Source: CAVQMC01 sp963713505
Lineage (GTDB): Bacteria > Bacteroidota > Ignavibacteria > Ignavibacteriales > Ignavibacteriaceae
Assembly: GCA_963713505.1 (NCBI GenBank)
Contig: CAVQMC010000019.1
Span: 1 to 64,000 of the forward strand
Reading direction: 5' to 3'
Length of the DNA: 64,000 nucleotides
The translations under genes and the position numbers were made by a program. Shown piece after piece: positions 49,418 to 59,184 of this stretch (its first letter is position 1; every line of letters starts with the position of its first letter). The notes below the pieces were generated by a model. The model was not told the origin of the DNA. It saw only the letters and a list, made by a program, of their open reading frames with translations, and did no database searches.

Positions 49418-49939
49418 ATGAATAAATTAAAGAATAAAAATATCGCAATATTTTTAGAAGATTATTATGAAGACTTGGAATTCTGGTATCCATTTATCAG
49501 AATGAAGGAAGAAGGAGCACAGATTGTTAAAATCGCTCCCAAAGTAAAAGAATATACAGGCAAGAACGGATTAAAAGTTAAACCGGATAAATCTATAAAT
49601 GAAGTTAAACACGAAGAATTTAATGCACTAATTATTCCCGGCGGATATTCACCGGATAGAATGCGGCGGTCGAGAGAGATGATACAATTTGTTCAAGATA
49701 TGAATGATCATTCAAAACCAATTGCTGCAATTTGTCACGCGGGTTGGATGCTTGTATCTGCCGGGATAATAAAAAATAAAAATGTCACAAGTTTTTTCTC
49801 AATAAAGGATGATATGATAAACGCCGGAGGGAAATGGACTGATCAAGAAGTAGTAATCGATGGAAATATAATTACTTCCCGAAATCCCGATGATCTTCCT
49901 GCTTTTTGTAATGCTGTAATTAATTCATTGAGTGAATAA
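49418..49939 (+). CDS. DJ-1/PfpI family protein
   Basis: 173 residues, complete. The nucleophile elbow 'PIAAICHAGWMLVSAG' gives Cys106 followed by His107, and an acidic residue at Glu14 (IFLEDYYEDLEFWYP) is placed as in PfpI/YhbO, where it tunes the Cys. 'NALIIPGGYSPDRMRRSREM' and 'VIDGNIITSRNPDDLPAFCN' are strong family blocks. Relatives are described as deglycases/glyoxalase-like or intracellular peptidases; the real activity is disputed. It probably gives protection against reactive carbonyls. It follows tal-pgi by 29 bases. Confidence 0.9.
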   Translation: MNKLKNKNIAIFLEDYYEDLEFWYPFIRMKEEGAQIVKIAPKVKEYTGKNGLKVKPDKSINEVKHEEFNALIIPGGYSPDRMRRSREMIQFVQDMNDHSKPIAAICHAGWMLVSAGIIKNKNVTSFFSIKDDMINAGGKWTDQEVVIDGNIITSRNPDDLPAFCNAVINSLSE

Positions 49940-50000
49940 ATAATAGCTTTTCTCCAGCTTCTTCTTGTAAAATATTTAAAATGTATTTTTGAAAAAAAAT

Positions 50001-50030
50001 AGCGAACAACTGTCTTTTTTTCAGTTCGCT
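50001..50030 (-). terminator. Hairpin with the T-tract on the minus strand
   Basis: AGCGAAC (50001-50007) pairs with GTTCGCT (50024-50030), with partial further pairing CTG/CAG inside. The A8 run upstream becomes a T-run after the stem when read on the minus strand, so the hairpin resembles a minus-strand terminator although the genes on both sides are on the plus strand. It may also act as a weak terminator for pfpI. Confidence 0.45.
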
Positions 50031-50047
50031 GTTTAGGACTTTTTAAA

Positions 50048-50779
50048 ATGAAACATGATTGCAATTTCCATATTGGCACAAGCGGATGGAATTATGATCA
50101 TTGGAAAAATGTTTTTTATCCGGAAGATTTAAACCAGGATAACTGGCTTAAATTTTATTCTGAAAAGTTTCAAACAGTGGAAATAAATAATTCCTTTTAT
50201 CATCTTCCCAAAATGGAAACATTTAAAAAATGGAAAGCCGCTGTTCCGGGAAATTTTATTTTCTCCGTAAAAGCCAGCCGGTATATAACTCACATGAAAA
50301 AATTAAAAGACCCGGAAGAATCAATTAAAAAAATTTTTAATAATATAAAAGTTTTGAAAAATTCTCTTGGCCCGGTTTTATTTCAGCTTCCTCCGCATTG
50401 GCATTTTAATAAAGAACGTTTAATAAATTTTATTAAAGTGCTACCGAAAAAATATAAATATACTTTTGAATTCCGGGATGATACATGGTGGAATGAAGAT
50501 ACTTATGAAATTTTAAAAAATAATAATGCCGCTTTCTGCATTTATGAGCTGGGAAATCAAAAATCACCAAAAGAAATTACTGCGGATTTTATTTATATAA
50601 GATTACACGGACCAAAAGAAAAATATTCCGGCAATTACAGCAAAGAAATTTTAAGCGGCTGGTCAGGTGCTTTTGCTCAATGGGGCAAAAATGTTTCCGA
50701 GATTTACTGCTATTTTGATAATGATGCCGGAGGTTATGCAGTTAAAAATGCAATGGAATTACAAGCAATGTTGAAATAA
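50048..50779 (+). CDS. DUF72 domain-containing protein
   Basis: 243 residues, TIM-barrel family DUF72 (YecE). The N-terminal 'IGTSGWNYDHWKNVFYPEDL', 'TVEINNSFYHLPKMETFKKW', 'NFIFSVKASRYITHMKKLKD' and 'YTFEFRDDTWWNEDTYEILK' are the diagnostic blocks, and 'YIRLHGPKEKYSGNYS' and 'IYCYFDNDAGGYAVKNAMEL' close the fold. The fold resembles endonuclease IV/xylose isomerase barrels, but no activity is firmly known. Complete, with ATG at the family start. Confidence 0.9.
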   Translation: MKHDCNFHIGTSGWNYDHWKNVFYPEDLNQDNWLKFYSEKFQTVEINNSFYHLPKMETFKKWKAAVPGNFIFSVKASRYITHMKKLKDPEESIKKIFNNIKVLKNSLGPVLFQLPPHWHFNKERLINFIKVLPKKYKYTFEFRDDTWWNEDTYEILKNNNAAFCIYELGNQKSPKEITADFIYIRLHGPKEKYSGNYSKEILSGWSGAFAQWGKNVSEIYCYFDNDAGGYAVKNAMELQAMLK

Positions 50780-50895
50780 ATTTTTTTGATAATTATTAAT
50801 TGATATTAATCACTTGATTGGCTTAAAAGTTTATTAATTGATAAAATATGATTACTCTTTATTTTACATTTTAAATTTAAATACCCGTTGAAATT

Positions 50896-51885
50896 ATGGA
50901 AAAAATAGAAATTAAAAATATAGATCAAAAAGTTTCCCGCATAGGTCTTGGTACATGGGCGATTGGCGGCTGGATGTGGGGAGGAACCGACGAAGCCGAA
51001 TCAATAAAAACAATTCATTCTGCTTTAGATAAAGGAATTAATTTAATAGATACTGCTCCTGCTTATGGTTTCGGACTTTCTGAAGAAATAGTTGGAAAAG
51101 CAATAAAAGAATATGGAAGCAGAGAAGAAATTGTTATCTCTTCCAAAGTTGGAATTGAATGGAATGACGGAAAAGTTTTTAGGAATTCATCCAAAGAAAG
51201 AATCGAAAAAGAAATTGATGATTCTTTAAAAAGATTACAAACTGATTATATAGATATTTATCATGTCCATTGGCCGGACCCTCTCGTTCCATTTCAGGAA
51301 ACAGCGGAAACATTAAATAATTTAATTGAGAAAAAGAAAATCAAAGCAATTGCAGTTAGTAATTACTCAGTCAAACAAATGGAAGAATTTAGGAAGGCCG
51401 CCCCTATACAAGTTTACCAGCCTCCTTATAATATGTTCGAAAGAGATATTGAACCCGAGATAATGCCTTACTGCCAAGAAAACGATATTAAAATTATGGC
51501 ATACGGAGTTTTGTGCCGCGGACTTTTATCCGGCAAGATGTCCAAAGAAAGAAATTTTGAAGGAGACGATTTAAGAAATGATGATCCGAAATTTAAAGAG
51601 CCGAGATTCGATCAATATTTAAAAGCAGTTGAAAAACTTAAAAAAATGGCAAACGAAAATTACAATAAAAAACTCATTCATTTTGCTGTAAGATGGGCTT
51701 TGGATCAAGGTGCAGATATGGTTTTATGGGGTGCAAGAAAACCTGATCAATTGGATTCAATTGAAGAAATTTTCGGCTGGTCTTTACATGAACATGAAAG
51801 AATAGTTGCTAATAATATTATCAATACAACTGTTTCCGATCCGGTCGGTCCGGAATTTATGGCTCCGCCTCCCAGAAAAGAATAA
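50896..51885 (+). CDS. Aldo/keto reductase
   Basis: 329 residues, complete. The tetrad is visible: Asp and Tyr in NLIDTAPAYGFG, Lys in VISSKVGIEW and His in IYHVHWPDPLVPF. 'VSRIGLGTWAIGGWMWGGTD' is the typical start, and 'VQVYQPPYNMFERDIE'-like (IQVYQPPYNMFERDIEPEI) and 'MVLWGARKPDQLDSIEEIFG' are as in YhdN/IolS-type enzymes. It reduces a small carbonyl with NADPH; the substrate is unknown. The Rieske-FAD gene follows after 28 bases, probably co-transcribed. Confidence 0.9.
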   Translation: MEKIEIKNIDQKVSRIGLGTWAIGGWMWGGTDEAESIKTIHSALDKGINLIDTAPAYGFGLSEEIVGKAIKEYGSREEIVISSKVGIEWNDGKVFRNSSKERIEKEIDDSLKRLQTDYIDIYHVHWPDPLVPFQETAETLNNLIEKKKIKAIAVSNYSVKQMEEFRKAAPIQVYQPPYNMFERDIEPEIMPYCQENDIKIMAYGVLCRGLLSGKMSKERNFEGDDLRNDDPKFKEPRFDQYLKAVEKLKKMANENYNKKLIHFAVRWALDQGADMVLWGARKPDQLDSIEEIFGWSLHEHERIVANNIINTTVSDPVGPEFMAPPPRKE

Positions 51886-51913
51886 AGTTTTCTAAAAATC
51901 CGAAGGAGAGCAA

Positions 51914-53497
51914 ATGAAATTTAAAGAAATAAAAGTAGCTGAAGTAAATGAATTAAAGAATGGTGAGATGAAAGCTTTCTCCATCGGTGACGGAAATAAA
52001 ATCCTACTTTGTAAAACTGATAATGAATTCAGTGCTTTAGCAGCTTACTGTACTCACTATGGGGCACCGCTTGAAGAGGGCGCCTTAAGCGGAGATACAA
52101 TTGTTTGTCCGTGGCATCATGCCTGTTTTAATGCAAAGTCAGGCGATTTATTAGAACCGCCTGCAAGAGACTCTCTTCCCAAGTATGAAGTAATATTAAA
52201 AGATAAAGATGTATTTGTTAAAGTTCCAGAGGAACTTGAAGCTTCAAGAATTCCATTAATGTCTAGAAAAGATGAAAGCGATAAAAACACTTATGTTATA
52301 ATCGGCGGGGGTGCTTCCGGGAATGCAGCCGCACAGGCAATGAGAGAAGCAGGTTTTAAAGGCGGTATAAAAATGATCACCCAGGAAGATAAAGTTCCAT
52401 ACGACAGGCCGAATTTAAGTAAAGATTATCTCCAGGGAACTGCTGAAGCTGAATGGATGCCTTTGAGATCTGATGATTTTTATAAAGAATATGGAATTGA
52501 AATTTTATTTAACAAAAAAGTAAAATCTGTAAATAGTTCAGAAAGCAGCATTACTTTTGAAAACGGTGAAAATTTAAAATATGATAAATTATTAATTGCA
52601 ACCGGCGGAACTCCCAGAAAATTAAATATTCCCGGCTCCGATCTTAAAAATATTTTTTATTTAAGAAGTTTTGCAGATTCAGATGCTATAATAAATGCAG
52701 CTAAAAATTCTAAAAAAGCCGTTGTGATAGGAGCAAGTTTCATTGCAATGGAATCGGCGCACAGCTTAACGGAAAGAGGATTAAATGTTACTGTAGTTGC
52801 TCCCGAAGAAATTCCTTTTGAAAGAGTTTTCGGAAAAGAAATCGGCAGCTTATTTAAAAGACAGCATGAAACAAAAGGTGTTGAATTTAAACTTGGTAGA
52901 AATATTAAAAGCTTTGAAGGCAGCGGTAGTATTAAAAATGTTGTGCTGGATAATGATGAAAAAGTCGAAACTGATTTGGTTGTAGTCGGGATTGGCGTTC
53001 AGCCTGTTACCGATTTTATTAAAGATTTGCCTATGCAAAAAGACGGAAGTTTAAAAGTCGATGAACATTTCAAAGTAAAAAATAATATTTATGCTTCCGG
53101 TGATATTGCAGGATATAAAGACTGGCGGACTAAAGAATTAATAAGAATTGAACACTGGCGTACTGCGGAACAGCATGGCAGAAATGCCGGATTTAATATT
53201 GCCGGCAAAAGTATTCCATTTAAAGGCGTTCCTTTTTTCTGGACTGTCCAAGCGGGAATTACTTTAAATTATGTCGGTCATGCTAAAGAATGGGATGAAA
53301 CTTTTATTGATGGAAATATCGATTCTCAAAATTTTATTTGTTATTTTTTAAAAAACGATAAAGTTTATGCTGCTGCCGGAGTTAATAAAGACAAAGAATT
53401 GGCAGCAATTGAAGCTTTAATGCAAAAAGATAAAATGCCCTCTGCTTCCGAAATTAAAAGCGGGAAGATAAATCTATTTGATTTATTGAATAAATAA
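51914..53497 (+). CDS. Rieske-FAD NAD(P)H-dependent reductase (AIF-like)
   Basis: 527 residues. An N-terminal Rieske [2Fe-2S] domain has ligands Cys46-x-His48 (YCTHYGAPLEEG) and Cys65-x2-His68 (VCPWHHACF). From about 125 follows a pyridine-nucleotide-disulphide-type FAD domain: 'YVIIGGGASGNAAAQAMREA', 'KVPYDRPNLSKDYLQG', 'LIATGGTPRKLNIPG', 'KAVVIGASFIAMESAHSLTE' (NAD site) and IYASGDIAGYKDWR. The C-terminal domain is the reductase clamp type. This is the AIF-like (AIFM3/ferredoxin-reductase) architecture; the electron acceptor is unknown. It probably transfers electrons from NAD(P)H through FAD to the Rieske cluster, or the reverse. Cytoplasmic. Confidence 0.9.
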   Translation: MKFKEIKVAEVNELKNGEMKAFSIGDGNKILLCKTDNEFSALAAYCTHYGAPLEEGALSGDTIVCPWHHACFNAKSGDLLEPPARDSLPKYEVILKDKDVFVKVPEELEASRIPLMSRKDESDKNTYVIIGGGASGNAAAQAMREAGFKGGIKMITQEDKVPYDRPNLSKDYLQGTAEAEWMPLRSDDFYKEYGIEILFNKKVKSVNSSESSITFENGENLKYDKLLIATGGTPRKLNIPGSDLKNIFYLRSFADSDAIINAAKNSKKAVVIGASFIAMESAHSLTERGLNVTVVAPEEIPFERVFGKEIGSLFKRQHETKGVEFKLGRNIKSFEGSGSIKNVVLDNDEKVETDLVVVGIGVQPVTDFIKDLPMQKDGSLKVDEHFKVKNNIYASGDIAGYKDWRTKELIRIEHWRTAEQHGRNAGFNIAGKSIPFKGVPFFWTVQAGITLNYVGHAKEWDETFIDGNIDSQNFICYFLKNDKVYAAAGVNKDKELAAIEALMQKDKMPSASEIKSGKINLFDLLNK

Positions 53498-53572
53498 TTC
53501 ACCTGGAAAATTGATCAGAATATTTCCGAAGCAAAATTAAGGAAATATGTTAAACCTATTTAAAGGCAAATC

Positions 53573-56417
53573 ATGTATACTGCAATTCTTTTAATCCTAC
53601 TTGCAATTGCTATTCTCACTTTTATAAACGGACTTCAAAAAAAGAAAAAAGGTAATGTAATACTCGGTGTTGTTATCGCCGCTTTTACTTTAGCCATTTT
53701 TGGCTTTATGGATTTCTGGGGAGAGTATCTCTGGTTTGATAATCTGGGGTATAACGGAAGATTCTGGACTGAAATTTTATCTAAAGTCGGATTTGCAGCT
53801 GCCGGTTTAATAGTTGGTTATTTTTTTGTTAATGTTTTAACTTTTTCAATTCCTAAAAACAGAAAGCTGCTAAAATATGTTCCGAGATTATTCGGTGCAT
53901 TTATCGGATTAACATGGGGACTTTCAAACTGGTTAATGATTCTTATTTTCTTTAATAAAGTCTCGACTGAATTATTTGATCCTATTTTGGGAGTTAGCAC
54001 CGGTTTTTATATGTTTTCACTTCCGTTCTTCGATAAATTAATTTCGTTGATATTAATGCTCTCAATTATTTCGTTTGCTACTATTTTTATTTCGATTTAT
54101 ATAAAAATAACAGAACAAGGAATTAATTTTTATGTCCCTTTCGAAACGGAAATTATTCCAAACAAAAATTACAATGCTCTTTATTTAAATGCCGGTATCC
54201 TTTTAATAATTCTTGCATTGTGGAAATATGTTAGCCAATTCCATTTAATGTATTCACAGGCCGGAGTTGTTTCCGGTCCGGGCTGGACAGATACAAATAT
54301 TCTTTTACCTGCATATAATATTGTTACAATAATTACTTTTGCTTTAGCTCTGTTTCTTGTTATTCCTTTTTTAAGAAAAAGACTTCACAAAATACTGGGA
54401 AGATTTAGAGTTTTCTATCAAACTCCTCACCTTTCCTTGTTAATTTCTTCGGCGATCTTCATTATTGTTATCTGGTTTTTAGCTTTATCCGTTATACCTG
54501 GTTCATTTCAATTTTTGGTAGTTCAGCCGAATGAAATAACTTATGAGCGGCCGTACATCGCAAATAATATAAAGTTCACTCAATTCGGTTTTGGTCTTAA
54601 CAAAATTCAAGAAAAGCAGTATCCGTTTTCCGGCGCATTTAATCAAGCAACGGTAGATAGCAATAAAAATTTGTTTTCAAATGTTCGTCTTTGGGATTGG
54701 CGTGCACTTGATGCGGTTTATCGTCAGTTCCAGGAATTCAGACTTTATTATCAATTTTCTGATGTTGATGTAGACCGTTATCATTTTGATGATCAATATC
54801 GTCAGGTGATGGTTTCCGGCAGAGAAATGAATATTACTAATCTGCCCGACAAAAGTAAAACTTTTGTTAATGAAAGATTCCAGTACACTCACGGTTACGG
54901 AATTACAATGGCAACTGTAAATGAATTTACAGAACAGGGTTTGCCGCATTTGTTGATTAAGGATATTCCCCCTGTCAGTGAATATCCTTCACTCGATGTG
55001 AAAGTTCCACAAATTTATTATGGAGAAGAAACAAATTCATACGTTGTTGTTAATACAAAAGAAAAGGAATTTGATTATCCGAGCGGTGAAAAAAATGTGT
55101 ATACAAAATATGCAGGCAACGGTGGAGTGCAGATAAGCAATTTATGGAGAAAGTTTTTATTCGGATGGAAGTTTGACGGGACACAATTTTTCGTTTCCGA
55201 TTATCCGACGGATTCCAGCAGAATTATGTTTCATCGTCAAATAAGAGAGCGCGTAAGCAACCTAGCTCCGTTTTTACATTTTGATAAAGATGCTTACATA
55301 GTTCTGGCAGACGGTAAACTTTATTGGATAATGGATGCTTATACAACTTCCGATTATTTTCCATACAGCGAACATTTTAATTCAATTGAAAAAATTGAAT
55401 ACCAGGAGGGAAATTCCAAAAGAGTAATTACAAGCCGCGTTGGTAATAATTTAGACGGAATAAATTACATCCGAAATTCAGTTAAAGCAGTTGTAAATGC
55501 TTATACCGGGGATGTGAATTTTTATATTTTCGATCCAAATGATCCGGTAATTCAAGTGTGGAACAAAATATTTCCTGAACTTATTTAAAACAAAAGACCA
55601 AATGCCGAAAGATCTTTTGGCTCATATAAGATATCCTGTCGACATGCTTTTGGTGCAGGGATTGGTTTACGAAAAATATCATATGACAGATCCGAATGTA
55701 TTTTATAACCAGGAAGATCTTTGGGTTAGAGCAACCGAAAAATATTACAATCATGTACAGCCGGTTGAACCCTATTATATTATGTGGCAGCTTCCCGGCT
55801 CCGATAAGCAGCAGTTTGTTTTAATTTTACCGTTTACTCCTAAAAACAGACAGGTATTAATCGGCTGGGTTGCTGTAATGTGCGATCCATCGGACTATGG
55901 AAAATTCCTTGCTTATCAATTTCCAAAAGATAAAACAGTTCTTGGTCCCCAGCAGGTTGAAACTAAAATTGATCAGGATAGATTTTTATCCGGTCAGTTA
56001 ACATTGTGGGATCAAAGAGGATCAAATGTAATTAGAGGAAATGTACTGGCTATTCCTATTAACAAGACACTTTTTTATGTTGAACCGATTTACCTGCAGG
56101 CGGAAACTGCAGCTTATCCCGAACTTAGACTTGTGGTTGTAATGCACGGAGATGATTTAAGTTACGGAGAATCATTCAGCAAAGCATTAGCAAAATTATT
56201 TAATCAAACAACTGCTGTTGAAACTGCGGCCGGCAAAGAAACACAAACAGTCCGGAAAATATCAACTTTAGATCAGGATATAAAAACTGCAAATGATGCT
56301 TTTGAAAATTATTTAAAATATCAAAGCCAGAAAAAATTTGATGCAGCGGCAAAAGAAATGGAAAAACTTCAGGATGCATTAAACAGATTATCTAAAAAAT
56401 CAGGAAATTCAAAATAA
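53573..56417 (+). CDS. UPF0182 family large membrane protein (one frameshift)
   Basis: About 947 residues when joined. The N-terminal third has seven or so membrane helices, starting MYTAILLILLAIAILTFING; 'FMDFWGEYLWFDNLGYNGRF' is the family block. A large extracytoplasmic region follows: 'TYERPYIANNIKFTQFGFGL', 'RLWDWRALDAVYRQFQEFRL', 'YHFDDQYRQVMVSGREMNI', 'FVNERFQYTHGYGITMATVN'. The frame breaks near 55580: removing one C restores PELFKTKDQMPKDLLAHIRY and 'PVDMLLVQGLVYEKYHMTD'. The C-terminus has a helical tail (AAKEMEKLQDALNRLSKK). The family is widespread in Gram-positives and others and has no known function. Confidence 0.88.
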
Positions 56418-56568
56418 AATAGTTCCTGAAAATAAGTGTTATTTATCATTGCACGTAACAGAATTTATTGTGTAAAATATATTTGTTCTTTTAATTAAAT
56501 AATTATTCTCTGTTCTTGTATTATATGAACTCTGAATTGATATGGATTTTTAGAAGGGAGACGAAAAA

Positions 56569-57726
56569 ATGAAAGTATTAAACAGAGACGACTTCAAAAA
56601 ACTCTTATCTCAAAAAAGTTATCCGAGTATTTCTATATTTATTCCTACTCATAAAGAGTGGAATAAAATCGACCAGGATAAAACACGCCTTAAAAACAAT
56701 TTAAATAAAATAGAAAAACAGTTATTAGATAACGGATTAAAACAGGCCGAAATAAATAAACTGCTTAATCCGGCCAGAGAACTTTTTGAAGATAGAGATT
56801 TCTGGGAAAATTTAGATGAGGGTTTAGCTATTTATTCAGCAAAAGATAAATTTGAGACTTATCTTCTGCCGATTGATGTAGAAGAATTTTTTGCGGTTTC
56901 CGATAGATTTTATATCAAACAATTACTGCCTATGTTAAATGGAGCCGGAAGGTTTTATCTGCTTGCTTTAGATTTAAAAAATATAAAATTATTTGAAGGC
57001 ACAAGATTTAATTTGGAAGAAGTCCATTTAAAAGAATTACCTAAAACCATAGAAGAAACTTTAAAATTTGACGACCCTGAAAAATCATTACAGTTTCATA
57101 CGGGAACTTCGCAAGGTGCAGGCGGAAGAGCGGCTGTATTTCATGGTCACGGACATGGAAGCATGGATGATAAAATTCGCAAAAAGAAAATTCTTGAATT
57201 CTTTCATGTAGTGAATAAAAACATTTACAATTATTTAAAAAATGAATCAGCTCCATTAATTCTAGCAGGAGTTGAATATTTAATTCCGCTTTACACAGAA
57301 GCAAATTCTTATCCTAATTTATTAAAAGATAATTATGTCGACTGCAATCCGGAAGATCTGCAAAAAAAAGAGTTGCATAATAAAACCTGGACGGTTATTC
57401 AGCCTATCTTTTATAAAGACTTAACAGAAGCAAAAGAAAAATATGAGCAGTTTTCCGGATTTGACAGAGCTTCCAGTAATTTAGAAGAAATAATTAAAGC
57501 AGCTTTTGCAAACAGAATTGATACTCTTTTTGTAAACGTTAACGAACACGAATGGGGTTCGTTTAATCCTGATCAAAATGAAGTTCATCTTGAAAACGAA
57601 AGTAAAAAAGAAGATTTGCTTGATGTAGCTGCAAAATTAACTCTTGAAAATAACGGGACTATATACGCAGTTGATAAAGATTCAATGCCTTGCAATAAAT
57701 CTGCTGCTGCAGTATTTAGATATTAA
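56569..57726 (+). CDS. Balon-like protein, bacterial aeRF1-type (baeRF) family, candidate ribosome-hibernation factor
   Basis: 385 residues, single complete frame, with a strong GGGAG ribosome site. The layout is that of the bacterial archaeo-eukaryotic release-factor-like group: an N-terminal domain ('YPSISIFIPTHKEWNKIDQD'), a central domain ('GRFYLLALDLKNIKLFEGTR') with a glycine loop GAGGR at 183-187 followed by a His-rich AVFHGHGHGS stretch and 'KIRKKKILEFFHVVNKNIYN', then an eL8a-like C-terminal domain ('IDTLFVNVNEHEWGSFNPDQ' ... 'NNGTIYAVDKDSMPCNKSAA'). The position of GAGGR corresponds to the GGQ loop of aeRF1, without GGQ. Balon from Psychrobacter, a hibernation factor that enters the ribosomal A site, belongs to this group. 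The family assignment is fairly sure; the hibernation role is inference. Confidence 0.65.
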   Translation: MKVLNRDDFKKLLSQKSYPSISIFIPTHKEWNKIDQDKTRLKNNLNKIEKQLLDNGLKQAEINKLLNPARELFEDRDFWENLDEGLAIYSAKDKFETYLLPIDVEEFFAVSDRFYIKQLLPMLNGAGRFYLLALDLKNIKLFEGTRFNLEEVHLKELPKTIEETLKFDDPEKSLQFHTGTSQGAGGRAAVFHGHGHGSMDDKIRKKKILEFFHVVNKNIYNYLKNESAPLILAGVEYLIPLYTEANSYPNLLKDNYVDCNPEDLQKKELHNKTWTVIQPIFYKDLTEAKEKYEQFSGFDRASSNLEEIIKAAFANRIDTLFVNVNEHEWGSFNPDQNEVHLENESKKEDLLDVAAKLTLENNGTIYAVDKDSMPCNKSAAAVFRY

Positions 57727-57945
57727 TAGTTTTCAACTAACTGAAATTAATTATTTATATTCGCCCATAATGGGTGAGTATTATCAATTTTAACAGCAAA
57801 TCACATTTTAACATATCAAACAGACTTATCTTTATATACTAAAGTGTTTTAGCCGAACTATACTTTTATTAACTAAATGATATTGCCCGTACTTTAATTA
57901 ATCTTTGCAACATTCATTTAACAAATCTTTAGAACTGAAATTATA

Positions 57946-59167
57946 GTGAAGATAAATAAAAAATTATTTGAATCCATTGGAGCTAATAAGGCTGTTTTAG
58001 CTTTGTCTTTTGCAAGGCTGGCCGATGCAATCGGCAACAGCATTTTGTTTATAATAATTCCGCTTTACGTTGCAAAAATTCCCGATTTAACTTTTAACTT
58101 TTCAGTTCCCGTACTTGTCGGTGTACTTATTTCAATTTACGGATTTGTGAATTCATTAATTCAGCCGATTACAGGTGCTTTATCGGATCGGCTTGGAAGA
58201 AGAAAACCATTAATTCAAATTGGTTTAGCTGTGCTCGGTGCATGTACAATCGCCTTCATCTTTGCACAAGATTATATATTGCTTTTGGTTCTAAGAACTA
58301 TTCAAGGTCTTGCTGTTGCACTTACAATTACCGCATCAATGTCATTAATGGCAGTTATTACAAAAAGAGAAACTCGCGGCGGTTCTATGGGAGTTTTCAG
58401 CACATTCAGAGTTGTCGGTTTTAGTATCGGTCCGATACTGGGAGGATTTCTTCAAACTAAATTCGGTTTTAATGCTGCCTTTTATGCAGGTGCAGGATTT
58501 ATTTTTGCCGCAATTATTTTTATACAAATTTGGGTAAAAGAAGTTAGAGGTGAAGTCCCGGAAAATAAGAAAAGAGATTTTAAAATTTTAGATTTTAGTC
58601 TTTTAAATCCCGGAATTTTAAGTACTGCAACAGCAACTTTTTTAATGGCAAGTGCTTTTTCAATGGTTACAACCTTGGAAAATGAATTCAATTCCAGATT
58701 AGATATTACCGCAATCGGTTTCGGAATTGCATTCAGTACCTTAATGATCGGAAGATTAATTTTTCAAGTTCCAATTGGTCATTATTCTGATAAAATCGGC
58801 AGAAGACCTTTAATTATTATCGGCCTTGTCGCAATGGGAATCGCAACTATTTTTTTAGGTGAAACTTATTCCTTATCGGAATTAATTATTGTAAGACTTA
58901 TTCAAGGGAATTGCAACAGCCGGTATAGCAGCTCCTGCATTTGCGGTGGCGGCTGATCTTTCCAAATCCGGCGGTGAAGGCAGACAAATGAGTATAGTTA
59001 CAATGGGTTTTGGATTAGGAATTTCTTTCGGTCCTTTGATCGCAGGACTTTTAGCAGGTTTCTTTTTCGAACTTCCGTTTTTAGTAATAGGTATTTTAAC
59101 TATGGCAGGTGCCTGGGTAGTTTATAAATATATGCCGGAAACTGCTGCGGCTAAGGTTTCGGTGTAA
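57946..59167 (+). CDS. MFS transporter (one frameshift)
   Basis: About 406 residues when joined, twelve helices expected. GTG 57946 gives MKINKKLFESIGANKAVLAL. Loop 2-3 is 'GALSDRLGRRKPLIQIGLAV', and the matching second-half loop 'GHYSDKIGRRPLIIIGLVAM', both typical MFS. The frame breaks at the GGG near 58909-58911: removing one G gives 'LIQGIATAGIAAPAFAVAAD', followed by 'LSKSGGEGRQMSIVTMGFGL'. It begins the run with acetate kinase (17 bases) and phosphoketolase (18 bases), so uptake of a sugar or export of acetate or another organic acid is plausible; the substrate is not determined. Confidence 0.85.
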
Positions 59168-59184
59168 ATGATAAATAAGATTTT

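Noticed and set aside
57764..57780. CGCCCATAATGGGTG as an operator or riboswitch before the MFS gene.
   Set aside because: Short imperfect inverted repeat without a second copy or known motif; too weak.
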